A stretch of DNA of 64,000 nucleotides, from assembly GCF_016907925.1 (NCBI RefSeq), contig NZ_JAFBCZ010000005.1:62001-126000 (forward strand), written 5' to 3'. The notes under the pieces were generated by a model. It was not told the DNA's origin. It was given only the letters and a program-made list of their open reading frames with translations, and did not search any database. This document shows, piece by piece, positions 33,114 to 41,048 of this stretch. Numbering within the stretch: position 1 is the stretch's first letter; each line of letters starts with the position of its first letter. Both the position numbers and the translations under genes were made by a program. Source of the stretch: Herpetosiphon giganteus (GTDB taxonomy: Bacteria > Chloroflexota > Chloroflexia > Chloroflexales > Herpetosiphonaceae).

Positions 33114-33208
33114 TGCACCATTGAGGGGATGGTGCAAAGATTATGCATATGTTAAAGTTTTTATATTGATCGCCGCATGTGCGATCATACTGGATTGGAT
33201 CAATCCAG
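33114..33208 (+). promoter_or_regulatory. Three hairpins in the divergent region before the GGDEF gene
   Basis: Three perfect stems follow one another: TGCACCAT/ATGGTGCA (33114-33136), GATCGC/GCGATC (33168-33186) and CTGGATTG/CAATCCAG (33190-33208, three-base loop). A TATATT box at 33162-33167 lies between the first two. They could be operators for a divergent promoter pair or a structured leader. No c-di-GMP riboswitch consensus was recognised. Confidence 0.4.
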
Positions 33209-33239
33209 AGAGCAAGAAGTTTGCCAACGAAAGCACACT

Positions 33240-34988
33240 ATGGTTGTCTCACAGCAAATTCAGCAAGAATTAAAGCAATCTACCAATCCTGCTCGTACTA
33301 TCGATTTGTTAAATGTATGGGCCGCAAATTTACGTCACATCGATTTAGCGCAAGCATGGAAAATAAATTATCAGGCAGAGTATCATGCTCGCAATGGTTT
33401 ATTTGCCTACACGCCCTATTATCAGGGCTTAGTTGAAGCATGGTATTGGCGCGGCAAATTTTATAGCGTGCATAAAAAATATGCTGAAGCATTAAATTGT
33501 TTTTATAAAGCACTCGAATATTGCGATTATGTGAATCCCAATATCTTTGAATTGAAAAATCCTGCTGCAAGCTATTACCAAGATGCTCCCGACCAATTTA
33601 TTGATAATTGGGTCGATACAATGGCATTGCATAACATTTTAGGCGTAACTTTGGCGTTGCAATCGCAGCTTGATGCTGCTTTAGAGCATTATCTGATTGC
33701 TGAAGAAATTGCGATCAATACTGATAATGAATGGATGCAAACCATTCTGAATAGCAATATTGGCTATTTATATCGCGTTTTAGAGCAGCCAATGGAGGCC
33801 GAAAGTTATTTGCAACGCGCATTTCAACGCCTGCCAGCCCAACTTGAAACCAAAGCTCAAAAACGCTTGTATGCCACGATGCTCGATAATACCTGCTGGG
33901 TTGCCTTGGAATATGGCCAATTGTACGATGCCTTGATTTATGCTAATGCCAGTTTGGAGCTGTACCAGGCGCTTAATTGGTCGCAGGGAATTGTTGAGGT
34001 CTTGAATATCTTGGGCGTAGTCTATCAGCGTTTTGGGCGCTCGGCCCAAGCTATGGCCGAATTCGAGGCCAGTTTTGGTTTGGCCCAACGGCTTGGCTTT
34101 CAAGAAGATATGATTTTTTCATTGATCCAACGTGGTATCCTAGTAGCAAGTCAGCACGATTATGCGCAAGCCTTGGCGTTTGGGCAGCGGGGTTTGGCGC
34201 TGGCGATCGATACCAACGATCTTAGCCAACAAGCAACGGCGCATAGCGCATTGGCCGCTATCTACGAGCAAATGGCCGACTATGCCAACGCTATCCAGCA
34301 CTTCAAAGCCTATCATCATTTGCGCGAAAGCTTGTTTAATGAACGCTCAGACCAACGCTTGCGCTTATTGCAAGTAAAGCATCAGGTGCAGCAAGCTCAA
34401 CAACAAGCCCGTTTGTATTATCAAAAAACTCAGGAATTGGTGGCAGAGATGCAAGAACGTGATCGGCAACGGATTGAACTGGAACGCTTGGCAACGATTG
34501 ACAGCTTGACTGGCCTGTATAATCGCCGCCATTTTTTGGTTTCGGCCCAAGTTTTGTTGGAACAAGCAGCGCTGGCTGGCAATTCAGTTGCAATTATGCT
34601 GTTTGACATTGATCATTTTAAGCAGATTAACGATCAGTATGGCCATCACGTTGGTGATCAGGTGCTGCAATCGATTGCTACAACTGCCCAAGCAGCCTTG
34701 CGCCAGTCCGATTTGATTGGCCGCTATGGTGGCGAGGAATTTATTGTGCTGTTGAGCCGCGTGAGCAAGGCCGAGGCGCTGTTGGTTGCTGAACGCTTGC
34801 GTAGCGCAATTGAACAACAACGCTTAACCTATGATCAACAGCCAATTAGCAGCTCGGTAAGCCTTGGTTTGGCGCTCTGCCACGAGCATGCCGAAATTCC
34901 CTTGGAGCAGTTGATTCAGCAAGCAGATCAAGCGCTGTATCAAGCCAAGGCTGCTGGGCGCAATAATGTTCAAACCTTTGGGGTCTAA
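33240..34988 (+). CDS. TPR-repeat diguanylate cyclase
   Basis: A 582-residue protein with no membrane segment. Residues about 20-385 are helical tetratricopeptide repeats (for example YAEALNCFYKALEYCDYVN and YANAIQHFKAYHHLRE). A coiled coil of about 50 residues (HQVQQAQQQARLYYQKTQELVAEM) leads to a GGDEF domain: LTGLYNRRHF, FDIDHFKQINDQYGHHVGD and the active-site loop RYGGEEF. It should make c-di-GMP. The RxxD inhibitory site five residues before GGEEF is absent (the sequence there is QSDLIG). The ATG at 33240 is chosen because the TPR region begins soon after; a GTG at 33177 is an alternative. The gene is divergent from the Roadblock gene. Confidence 0.9.
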   Translation: MVVSQQIQQELKQSTNPARTIDLLNVWAANLRHIDLAQAWKINYQAEYHARNGLFAYTPYYQGLVEAWYWRGKFYSVHKKYAEALNCFYKALEYCDYVNPNIFELKNPAASYYQDAPDQFIDNWVDTMALHNILGVTLALQSQLDAALEHYLIAEEIAINTDNEWMQTILNSNIGYLYRVLEQPMEAESYLQRAFQRLPAQLETKAQKRLYATMLDNTCWVALEYGQLYDALIYANASLELYQALNWSQGIVEVLNILGVVYQRFGRSAQAMAEFEASFGLAQRLGFQEDMIFSLIQRGILVASQHDYAQALAFGQRGLALAIDTNDLSQQATAHSALAAIYEQMADYANAIQHFKAYHHLRESLFNERSDQRLRLLQVKHQVQQAQQQARLYYQKTQELVAEMQERDRQRIELERLATIDSLTGLYNRRHFLVSAQVLLEQAALAGNSVAIMLFDIDHFKQINDQYGHHVGDQVLQSIATTAQAALRQSDLIGRYGGEEFIVLLSRVSKAEALLVAERLRSAIEQQRLTYDQQPISSSVSLGLALCHEHAEIPLEQLIQQADQALYQAKAAGRNNVQTFGV

Positions 34989-35042
34989 AATTGAAAAGCG
35001 CCCCTACAATGTACTGGTTCATTAGGTTAACCACGGCTTGAT

Positions 35043-35175
35043 CCCCTCACCCCAACCCCTCTCCCACGTGGCGGGCGAGGGGCTTTCACTTCATAGTTTT
35101 GCACCGATTCTTCGTCAAAACGACGGCTCCCCCTCGCCCGCGTTCAGTGGGAGAGGGGGTTGGGGGGTGAGGGAA
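35043..35175. repeat. GC-rich palindromic repeat element, about 133 bp
   Basis: The ends are CCCCTCACCCCAACCCCTCT and AGAGGGGGTTGGGGGGTGAGGGAA, which form a long terminal inverted repeat. The middle, about 45 bases, differs from other copies. It lies between convergent genes, 55 bases after the GGDEF stop and 47 bases beyond the lspA stop. Confidence 0.85.
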
Positions 35176-35221
35176 CATGATTGCCGATCCAATGTACCAG
35201 TACACCTAGGAGCGCTGTGGT

Positions 35222-35722
35222 TTAAGCAGTTTGTTGGCTCCGGCGTTTGGCTGCATCCTCGCGCCAAAGCGTGATAAACAGGCTAACCGCGCCAAACGAA
35301 ATCGCCATATCGGCAACGTTAAACACTTGAAAGATCGGTAGCGGAATAATGTGGAAGGTATCAACCACAAAGCCATAGGCAAAGCGATCGATAATATTGC
35401 CCAAACCGCCAGCAATAATTGCCACAACCGCCGTTTGCCCAAGCAGGCCTGCATCGCGAAACCATGTGCGCGAGCGAAACAGCACAAAGCCAATCACGCC
35501 GAGCGCCAGAATCCCCAGCAACAGCGAGTTGTTTTCCAAAAAGCCAAAGGCTACGCCGCGATTTTCAACATAGACGAAGCGCAAAATGCCAGGAATTGGC
35601 TCGGTGCCTGGATTGCCCAAGGGTGTGAGCGTATCGAGCGTCCACCATTTAACCCAGCGATCAAGCGCGAGAATCGCCACAAGCATGGCTGCGAAGCCAC
35701 TATAGCGTTTGGTTAATTTCAT
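35222..35722 (-). CDS. lspA: Lipoprotein signal peptidase
   Basis: A 166-residue inner-membrane aspartic protease that cleaves prolipoproteins before the lipidated Cys. It has four hydrophobic helices and the family boxes ENRGVAFGF, GGLGNIIDR, the first catalytic Asp in FVVDTFH (Asp121) and the second in FNVADMAI (Asp138). Its start overlaps the upstream methionine aminopeptidase gene by four bases. The window encodes at least one lipoprotein substrate candidate (3787-5244). Confidence 0.95.
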   Translation of the reverse strand: MKLTKRYSGFAAMLVAILALDRWVKWWTLDTLTPLGNPGTEPIPGILRFVYVENRGVAFGFLENNSLLLGILALGVIGFVLFRSRTWFRDAGLLGQTAVVAIIAGGLGNIIDRFAYGFVVDTFHIIPLPIFQVFNVADMAISFGAVSLFITLWREDAAKRRSQQTA

Positions 35723-36471
35723 AATTTGGTTAAAATTTCTGGATCACCAGTGGTAATCGCTAGTTGATGTTCAAATTGAGCCGAACGCGAGCCATCGACG
35801 GTTTTGGCCGTCCAGCCATCACGCAGCACGCGGGTTCGCGCCGAGCCAATATTCACAATCGGTTCAATCGTCAGGGTCATGCCAGCCCGCAATTTGAGGC
35901 CCTTGCCCCATTCGCCAAAATTAAAAACATCTGGTGGGGTTTCATGCATTTTGCGGCCAATCCCGTGGCCAGTATATTCGCGCACCACCGAGAAGCCTTG
36001 GCTTTCGGTATATTCTTGCATCGCTGCGCCAATATCGCCAATAGTTTTGCCAACCCGCGCTTGGGCAATCCCGCGCCACATCGCTTCTTCGGTCACTTTC
36101 AGCAGCTTGGCGCTTTGCGAATCGAGCTTGCCAACTGCATAACTCACACACGAATCGCCATGCCAGCCATTGAGACAAGCCCCAATATCAATTGAGACAA
36201 TATCGCCATTACTCAGCCGCGTGCTATCGGGAATGCCGTGGCAAACCACATCGTTGACTGAGATACAAGTTGAGGCAGGAAACCCACCGTGGCCTTTGAA
36301 TGATGGCGTTGCGCCGTGCTCACGAATAAACTGCTCAACCCGTTGATCAAGCTCAAGCAACACTGTGCCAGCAACAACATATTCGCGCAGCATGGCGTGG
36401 GCTTGGGCGACCAACATGCCAGCTTTGCGCATTTCAGCAATTTGTGATTGATTGTAGATCCTGATTGCCAT
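35719..36471 (-). CDS. map: Methionine aminopeptidase type I, copy A
   Basis: A 250-residue cytoplasmic metalloprotease that removes the initiator Met. All five metal ligands are in place: Asp95 (SIDIG), Asp106 (HGDSC), His169 (GHGIGRKMHE), Glu203 (TIEP) and Glu234 (QFEHQ). It follows a second map gene directly, 3 bases apart, and overlaps lspA by 4. The two map products differ at many positions but share every active-site residue, so both are probably functional. Confidence 0.94.
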   Translation of the reverse strand: MAIRIYNQSQIAEMRKAGMLVAQAHAMLREYVVAGTVLLELDQRVEQFIREHGATPSFKGHGGFPASTCISVNDVVCHGIPDSTRLSNGDIVSIDIGACLNGWHGDSCVSYAVGKLDSQSAKLLKVTEEAMWRGIAQARVGKTIGDIGAAMQEYTESQGFSVVREYTGHGIGRKMHETPPDVFNFGEWGKGLKLRAGMTLTIEPIVNIGSARTRVLRDGWTAKTVDGSRSAQFEHQLAITTGDPEILTKL

Positions 36472-36474
36472 TGT

Positions 36475-37224
36475 TTACAGCACCGTTAAAATATAGGGAT
36501 CGCCATCGGTAACAGCGATTTGATGTTCAAATTGGGCCGAACGCGAGCCATCGACGGTCTTAACCGTCCAACCATCTTTGAGCAAACGGGTGGCGTAGCT
36601 GCCAAGATTGACCATTGGCTCAATCGTGAAGGTCATACCTGCGCGCAAGCGTAAGCCCTTGCCCCACTCGCCATAATGTAAAACGGTTGGCGCTTCGTGC
36701 ATGTTGCGGCCAATGCCGTGGCCAGTATATTCGCGCACCACCGAGAGGCCTTGGCTTTCGGTATATTCTTGAATCGCCGCGCCAATATCGCCAAGCGTAT
36801 TGCCTGGTCGGGCTTGGGCAATCCCGCGCCACATCGCTTCTTCGGTCGCTTTCATCAGCTTTTCGCTTTGAGCATCGATGTTGCCAACCGCGTAGGTTAC
36901 GCATGAATCGCCATGCCAGCCATCGAGAAACGCCCCAATATCAATCGCCACCAAATCGCCATCTTTCAAGCGCGATTTATCGGGAATGCCGTGGCAAATC
37001 ACATCGTTAATTGAAATACAGGTTGAGGCTGGAAAGCCCTTGTAATTTTTAAACGATGGCGTTGCGCCATGCTCGCGCAGATAGTCCTCAACTAATTTAT
37101 CCAAATCAAGCAAGACTGCGCCTGGAACGACATATTCGCGCAGCATGGCATGGGTTTGGGCAACCAAACGGCCAGCGGTGCGCATTTTTTCGATTTGTGT
37201 GCTGTTACGTAATACGAGTGCCAT
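36475..37224 (-). CDS. map: Methionine aminopeptidase type I, copy B
   Basis: A 249-residue paralogue of the adjacent map gene; most of the chain aligns without gaps. The ligand motifs are AIDIGAFLDGWHGDSC, GHGIGRNMHE, TIEP and QFEHQ, so the site is intact. The start at 37224 (MALVLRNSTQIEKMR) has GGGGAATAAG upstream; a longer frame to 37260 overlaps the preceding gene and is rejected. The tandem arrangement suggests duplication in place, with possible division of substrate preference; this is inferred. Confidence 0.92.
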   Translation of the reverse strand: MALVLRNSTQIEKMRTAGRLVAQTHAMLREYVVPGAVLLDLDKLVEDYLREHGATPSFKNYKGFPASTCISINDVICHGIPDKSRLKDGDLVAIDIGAFLDGWHGDSCVTYAVGNIDAQSEKLMKATEEAMWRGIAQARPGNTLGDIGAAIQEYTESQGLSVVREYTGHGIGRNMHEAPTVLHYGEWGKGLRLRAGMTFTIEPMVNLGSYATRLLKDGWTVKTVDGSRSAQFEHQIAVTDGDPYILTVL

Positions 37225-37225
37225 C

Positions 37226-37888
37226 TTATTCCCCAATCCATGTTCGCCAATCGTCGCCAATCAGGCCTCGATCGCGCGCCGATTGCATGGTCTGGCGACA
37301 GTTGCAGCTTGCGCTTGAAGGCAAATGCTGGGCGACTGCCGCAATTAATGTATTGCCAAGGGTGCTGGCTGCCGTGCCAACAATGCCCACGACAGCGTAG
37401 CATAATTCTAATTCTTTGGCGAGATAAGCTGCTGGGGCAGCGCTTTGGCTTAGGCCATGGGCTTGCCAGCTTTGAGCGGCCTCAAGCGTGGTATCGACCT
37501 CGCCAACCGCCAGTGTACCACGACTAAACACCCGTTGGCTGACGCTTTGGGCAGCGCTTAATAAACTGGAACGCAAATCGGGACACCAAACTGGGTTTTG
37601 GCCAACAAAGCCATAGCCACGATTGCGAAAATAAGTCGATGCCCGTTGCTGCGTCAAATCGACCAGCTGATCGGGAATCAGAATATCGTCTGGCTGAAGC
37701 AGGCCATCACATGGCAGCATGCTCACGGCCTCGATAATCCAACTTACGCCTTGGGTTTTGGCTGCATACAGCGCCGCATGCGGGTTTGGTTCGTCGAGCA
37801 AAATTGCGACCGTCCCGCTGGGGCTGTTTTTCGTGGCAAACATCGCCAGCCCAAATGGCGTATTAAGTGAGGTTATGGTAAACGTCAT
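37226..37888 (-). CDS. Divergent phosphorylase-superfamily protein (MTAP-like, incomplete motifs)
   Basis: A 220-residue protein related to methylthioadenosine/purine nucleoside phosphorylases. The segment PDDILIPDQLVDLTQQRASTYF is the MTAP hallmark. However, the phosphate-binding RHG motif and the N-terminal GGTG are missing, and EGPRxET is degenerate (GEVDTTLEAAQSWQAH). It overlaps the canonical MTAP gene by four bases. It may be an inactive partner, a hetero-oligomer subunit or an enzyme with altered substrate. The C-terminus has two close cysteines (SCNC) not seen in the partner. Confidence 0.65.
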   Translation of the reverse strand: MTFTITSLNTPFGLAMFATKNSPSGTVAILLDEPNPHAALYAAKTQGVSWIIEAVSMLPCDGLLQPDDILIPDQLVDLTQQRASTYFRNRGYGFVGQNPVWCPDLRSSLLSAAQSVSQRVFSRGTLAVGEVDTTLEAAQSWQAHGLSQSAAPAAYLAKELELCYAVVGIVGTAASTLGNTLIAAVAQHLPSSASCNCRQTMQSARDRGLIGDDWRTWIGE

Positions 37889-38646
37889 TGGTTGCTCACA
37901 TCGCTAGTTGCCAGCAACTGTTCTGCGGTTGCTAGCACAATTTGGAGACATGTTTGGGCCACTTCAACCCCAAAGAAGCGTGGTGCACCTGCGCTTGGCT
38001 CAATCCCCGTCGCATAGTTGGTCACATAGGCCAACGAGGCGAATTTAATCCCCAACTCGTAGGCCAACAACACCTCTGGAACCAAGGTCATGCCAACCAC
38101 ATCGGCCCCAAAATTGGCCCAAGCCCGAATTTCGGCGGCAGTTTCCAAGCGTGGGCCTTCCGAACATGCGTAAGTGCCACAATCGAAGCTGCGGGCTTGC
38201 TGCTTGCGGGCTTGCTGATAGAGCGCTTGGGCACTCGCTACATCAAAAACAGCTTGCGGAATTTGCCAAGCGGTTGGGCTTGGGCGATCGCCAGCAAAAT
38301 TGATCGGGCGAGTTTTGGTGCCATTGAGCACGTAGTTGAGCACCAGCAAATCGTGGACTTGCAACAATTGATTGATTGCGCCGACCCCATTCCAGCTTAA
38401 AATCTGCTGATAGCCAAGCTCTTTGGCGGCCCAAATATTGGCGCGGCTATTGACGAATGGCGGCGAAACATCTAAACGACCCCAACCGTGGCGCGAGGCA
38501 AGGCCAATTTTGCCGCCAAACTGGGCTGACTGATAGATTGAGCCTGCTGTGCCATAGGGCGTTTCCAGCGTTTGGTAGCTGCCAGCGCCTAATGTGGCCT
38601 CAAGGTCGAGAAAATAAGTGCCAGTGCCACCGAGCAATAAAATCAT
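37885..38646 (-). CDS. S-methyl-5'-thioadenosine phosphorylase / purine nucleoside phosphorylase family
   Basis: A 253-residue enzyme that would release adenine from methylthioadenosine, a by-product of polyamine synthesis. It has LLGGTGTY at the N-terminus, ASRHGWGR for phosphate, SWNGVGAI, the EGPRLET substrate motif and GADVVGMTLVPE. The family is trimeric. It overlaps genes on both sides by four bases (38643-38646 and 37885-37888). Inosine phosphorylase specificity is a possible alternative. Confidence 0.88.
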   Translation of the reverse strand: MILLLGGTGTYFLDLEATLGAGSYQTLETPYGTAGSIYQSAQFGGKIGLASRHGWGRLDVSPPFVNSRANIWAAKELGYQQILSWNGVGAINQLLQVHDLLVLNYVLNGTKTRPINFAGDRPSPTAWQIPQAVFDVASAQALYQQARKQQARSFDCGTYACSEGPRLETAAEIRAWANFGADVVGMTLVPEVLLAYELGIKFASLAYVTNYATGIEPSAGAPRFFGVEVAQTCLQIVLATAEQLLATSDVSNQ

Positions 38647-39131
38647 GCTCCCCCCAAATACATCAAATCATCGTCATCGTCATGCTCATTGCTTGATGCT
38701 GGCTCAGCCAAAAATTCATCGTCGGCATATTCGATCAGGTGGCCAGTAAATTGACCATTGAGGCTGAAAATTAAGCCGATACAGCCAAAAATCAGCGCAT
38801 GCGGCAGAATCGTTAAGAAATCAATGCCACTGCTTTGGCCCGACCAGCGGGCATGCACCTGAATGACCACAAACAAAAATTGGGTTGCTAACAAGGCAGC
38901 AATCGCGCTTGGCGGCGCGCTGGGCAAGCCATCCCAAGCATCGCGGCCAGCCTCGATCGCGCGCCATGCGATAACGCCCGCCATAATCAGCAAAAACCAA
39001 CCAGTCCAGCCATCTTCGGTAAAAAGAAAGCGCAACAGGCCGCACCAAACCACAAAGAAAGCGCCGAAAATCAAGCCAAGAATGAGCATTAAGCCAGTAA
39101 CGATATAATGAGCGACCTTACGCTGTTGCAT
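38643..39131 (-). CDS. Small membrane protein with acidic C-terminal tail
   Basis: A 162-residue protein with four or five hydrophobic helices (for example YIVTGLMLILGLIFGAFFVV and FLTILPHALIFGCIGLIFSL). The last 30 residues are polar with a run of five Asp residues (HDDDDDLMYLGGA). No family was recognised. It overlaps the MTAP gene by four bases and sits 10 bases after the DinB-like gene, so it belongs to the same minus-strand cluster. Confidence 0.7.
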   Translation of the reverse strand: MQQRKVAHYIVTGLMLILGLIFGAFFVVWCGLLRFLFTEDGWTGWFLLIMAGVIAWRAIEAGRDAWDGLPSAPPSAIAALLATQFLFVVIQVHARWSGQSSGIDFLTILPHALIFGCIGLIFSLNGQFTGHLIEYADDEFLAEPASSNEHDDDDDLMYLGGA

Positions 39132-39141
39132 TGCTGCTCTC

Positions 39142-39819
39142 CTATAGCCCCATCGTTGTGTCGCGTAAGGCTTGAGCCAAGCGCTGATCGCCCTCGATCG
39201 TCACATTTGCGGCGCTTTTGCGGCCAAATAAATACAGCAAAATTTCGCCTGGCTCGCCGATGAGCTTCAGCGTAGCATCGGCTGGGTCTGCTTGACGCGG
39301 AAATGCACCGCCAACCTGAAATGCCAAGGCTCGGCCATCGGGGCGCACCAAGCTCAAAGTACCAGGCGTTTTGAATGAGCGCAGCATCATGCGAGCATTA
39401 ATATGCAGCATTTTCCAGATCAGGTTTTGGACTGCTGGCGATGAGATGCGTGGTTTGTTCAAGCCTGCGCGGCGCAAATCTTCGTTGTGCACCCATTGCT
39501 CAATAAAATTGGCCAGCGCAATGCCTGGCAAACGAAAGGCCAAGGGCGGGCCATTGCGAAATTCCTGCAATAATTTGAAGCGGCCTTGTTTGCGGGCTTT
39601 GTTCATCAACTCGTCGGGGTGCACGCCGAGTTTGCCTTTGGTTGATTCAGCCACAATAAAGCGGATTGGTTGCGATTCGCGGGCGACCATATGCGCCAGC
39701 AAATCGGTGACGTTCCAGCCTTCGCAGAGCGTACTCGCCTGCCACTGATCTTCAGTTAACGATTCAAGTAATGCCACGGCATCAGCGCGTTCTTGTTTAA
39801 GCAATTGCGAAGCATTCAT
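39142..39819 (-). CDS. DinB/MDMPI-like putative metal-dependent enzyme
   Basis: A 225-residue protein of the DinB-like superfamily with the TIGR03083/maleylpyruvate-isomerase layout: SLTEDQWQASTLCEGWNVTDLLAHMVARE at the N-terminus holds the first metal-binding His, and WVHNEDLRRA holds the second pair. In actinobacteria these enzymes use mycothiol; Chloroflexota are not known to make it, so the thiol or reaction is unknown. The start at 39819 has TTGGAG upstream. It heads the minus-strand cluster. Confidence 0.8.
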   Translation of the reverse strand: MNASQLLKQERADAVALLESLTEDQWQASTLCEGWNVTDLLAHMVARESQPIRFIVAESTKGKLGVHPDELMNKARKQGRFKLLQEFRNGPPLAFRLPGIALANFIEQWVHNEDLRRAGLNKPRISSPAVQNLIWKMLHINARMMLRSFKTPGTLSLVRPDGRALAFQVGGAFPRQADPADATLKLIGEPGEILLYLFGRKSAANVTIEGDQRLAQALRDTTMGL

Positions 39820-39931
39820 GGCAACTCCAAGCACTAAAATTCTCATGATATTGTATCATGCTTCACCTTTGGGCGATGGCTCGTAGCCGAAAAATCTAGC
39901 CTGTCTGATTAGCTCTAACATAACCTATGCT

Positions 39932-39959
39932 ATACTCCATTTGTGCTAAATCGGAGTAT
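39932..39959 (+). promoter_or_regulatory. Hairpin covering the RBS of the DNA methyltransferase gene
   Basis: An 11-bp stem with one bulged base pairs ATACTCCATTT (39932-39942) with AAATCGGAGTAT (39948-39959). The right arm contains GGAG, which is the ribosome-binding site for the ATG at 39963. The left arm overlaps a TATACT box (39931-39936). It could be an operator for autoregulation or an RNA hairpin that limits translation. Confidence 0.6.
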
Positions 39960-39962
39960 TCT

Positions 39963-41048
39963 ATGCCATCAAAACGCCAATCTTTATCATCATTGATCCA
40001 ATCTAAAACGCTACTATCGTATGCTGCCCCTAGTACGGTTGGGCGCAAAAAAGCAGTTGAGTTAACGATTTCGCCAACCCAAACGATTTGGCAAAACGAA
40101 GCTGTTATGTTGCATTATGGCGATAGCTTAGATCTTTATCATCAATGGGATGTCCCAACGGTGATTATTTCAGATGGCGCGTATGGGGTATTAGGATTTA
40201 ATGGCGATCCAGCGAACCATGGGGATTTACCTCAGTGGTACGAACCGCATATTAAAGCGTGGTCTGAGCGCGCCTTACCCCTAACAACTTTATGGTTTTG
40301 GAATAGTGAAATTGGTTGGGCTGCGGTACATCCAATTTTGGAGCGCTATGGCTGGCGGTATGTTGGCACAAATATTTGGGATAAAGGTAAATCGCATATT
40401 GCTGGTAATGTCAATACAAAGCAGTTACGCCAATTTCCGGTTGTTACTGAACTTTGTGTACAGTATGTTTTTGAGCCAAAAATTCGTGGTTTAAGCTTAA
40501 AACAATGGTTGCTCCATGAGTGGCAGCGAACAGGCTTACGGTTGCGTGAGGCAAATCAGGCATGTGGCGTAGCCGATGCTGCGACCCGAAAATATCTCAA
40601 TCAGGGACACTTATGGTATTTTCCACCGCCTGAACGATTTGAGTTATTGGTTGAATATGCTAATACCCATGGTGATGTTGGAGGCCGACCTTATTTTTCA
40701 GTTGATACTATTAATCCCTTGACCTCAGCCGAATGGGCTAAAATGCGGGCAAAATTTTATTGTCCTTATGGCTTTACCAATGTTTGGCAGCGTGATGGAT
40801 TACGGAATGCAGAACGGGTTAAGACACAGCAAGGCAAAGGCATCCATCTTAATCAGAAGCCATTAGATTTGATGGAAAGAATTATTTGTGCCAGTAGTGA
40901 TGTTAATGATGTTATTTGGGAGCCTTTTGGCGGGTTATTCAGTGGCGCTTTAGCCGCTAATCAACTAAAACGCCGTGCTTATGCTGCCGAAATTGATGCT
41001 ACCTACTATCTTTATGGTATCGAGCGCTTCATTCCAACACCGAAGTAG
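39963..41048 (+). CDS. DNA adenine/cytosine-N methyltransferase of a type II restriction-modification system
   Basis: A 361-residue DNA amino-methyltransferase of the beta-type order: the catalytic motif IV comes first (IISDGAYGVLGF, in place of DPPY or SPPY) and the SAM-binding FxGxG region last (IWEPFGGLFSGALAANQL, then AEID). Between them is a target-recognition region of about 200 residues with a helix-turn-helix-like stretch (LREANQACGVADAATRKYL). The start at 39963 has GGAG seven bases upstream. The gene is AT-richer than its neighbours. It is convergent with the endonuclease gene, and the coding regions overlap by 20 bases. The recognition sequence cannot be read from here. Confidence 0.88.
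   Translation: MPSKRQSLSSLIQSKTLLSYAAPSTVGRKKAVELTISPTQTIWQNEAVMLHYGDSLDLYHQWDVPTVIISDGAYGVLGFNGDPANHGDLPQWYEPHIKAWSERALPLTTLWFWNSEIGWAAVHPILERYGWRYVGTNIWDKGKSHIAGNVNTKQLRQFPVVTELCVQYVFEPKIRGLSLKQWLLHEWQRTGLRLREANQACGVADAATRKYLNQGHLWYFPPPERFELLVEYANTHGDVGGRPYFSVDTINPLTSAEWAKMRAKFYCPYGFTNVWQRDGLRNAERVKTQQGKGIHLNQKPLDLMERIICASSDVNDVIWEPFGGLFSGALAANQLKRRAYAAEIDATYYLYGIERFIPTPK

Noticed and set aside
33114-33240. c-di-GMP riboswitch before the GGDEF gene
   Set aside because: The conserved GEMM elements could not be found; the stems are simple and in tandem.
32956-33273. Small plus-strand frame before the GGDEF gene
   Set aside because: It lies across the divergent promoter region and hairpins, has no family resemblance and overlaps the start of the GGDEF gene out of frame.
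39142-39819. Mycothiol-dependent maleylpyruvate isomerase
   Set aside because: The family resemblance is general, and mycothiol synthesis is not expected in this phylum. It is kept as a DinB-like protein of unknown reaction.
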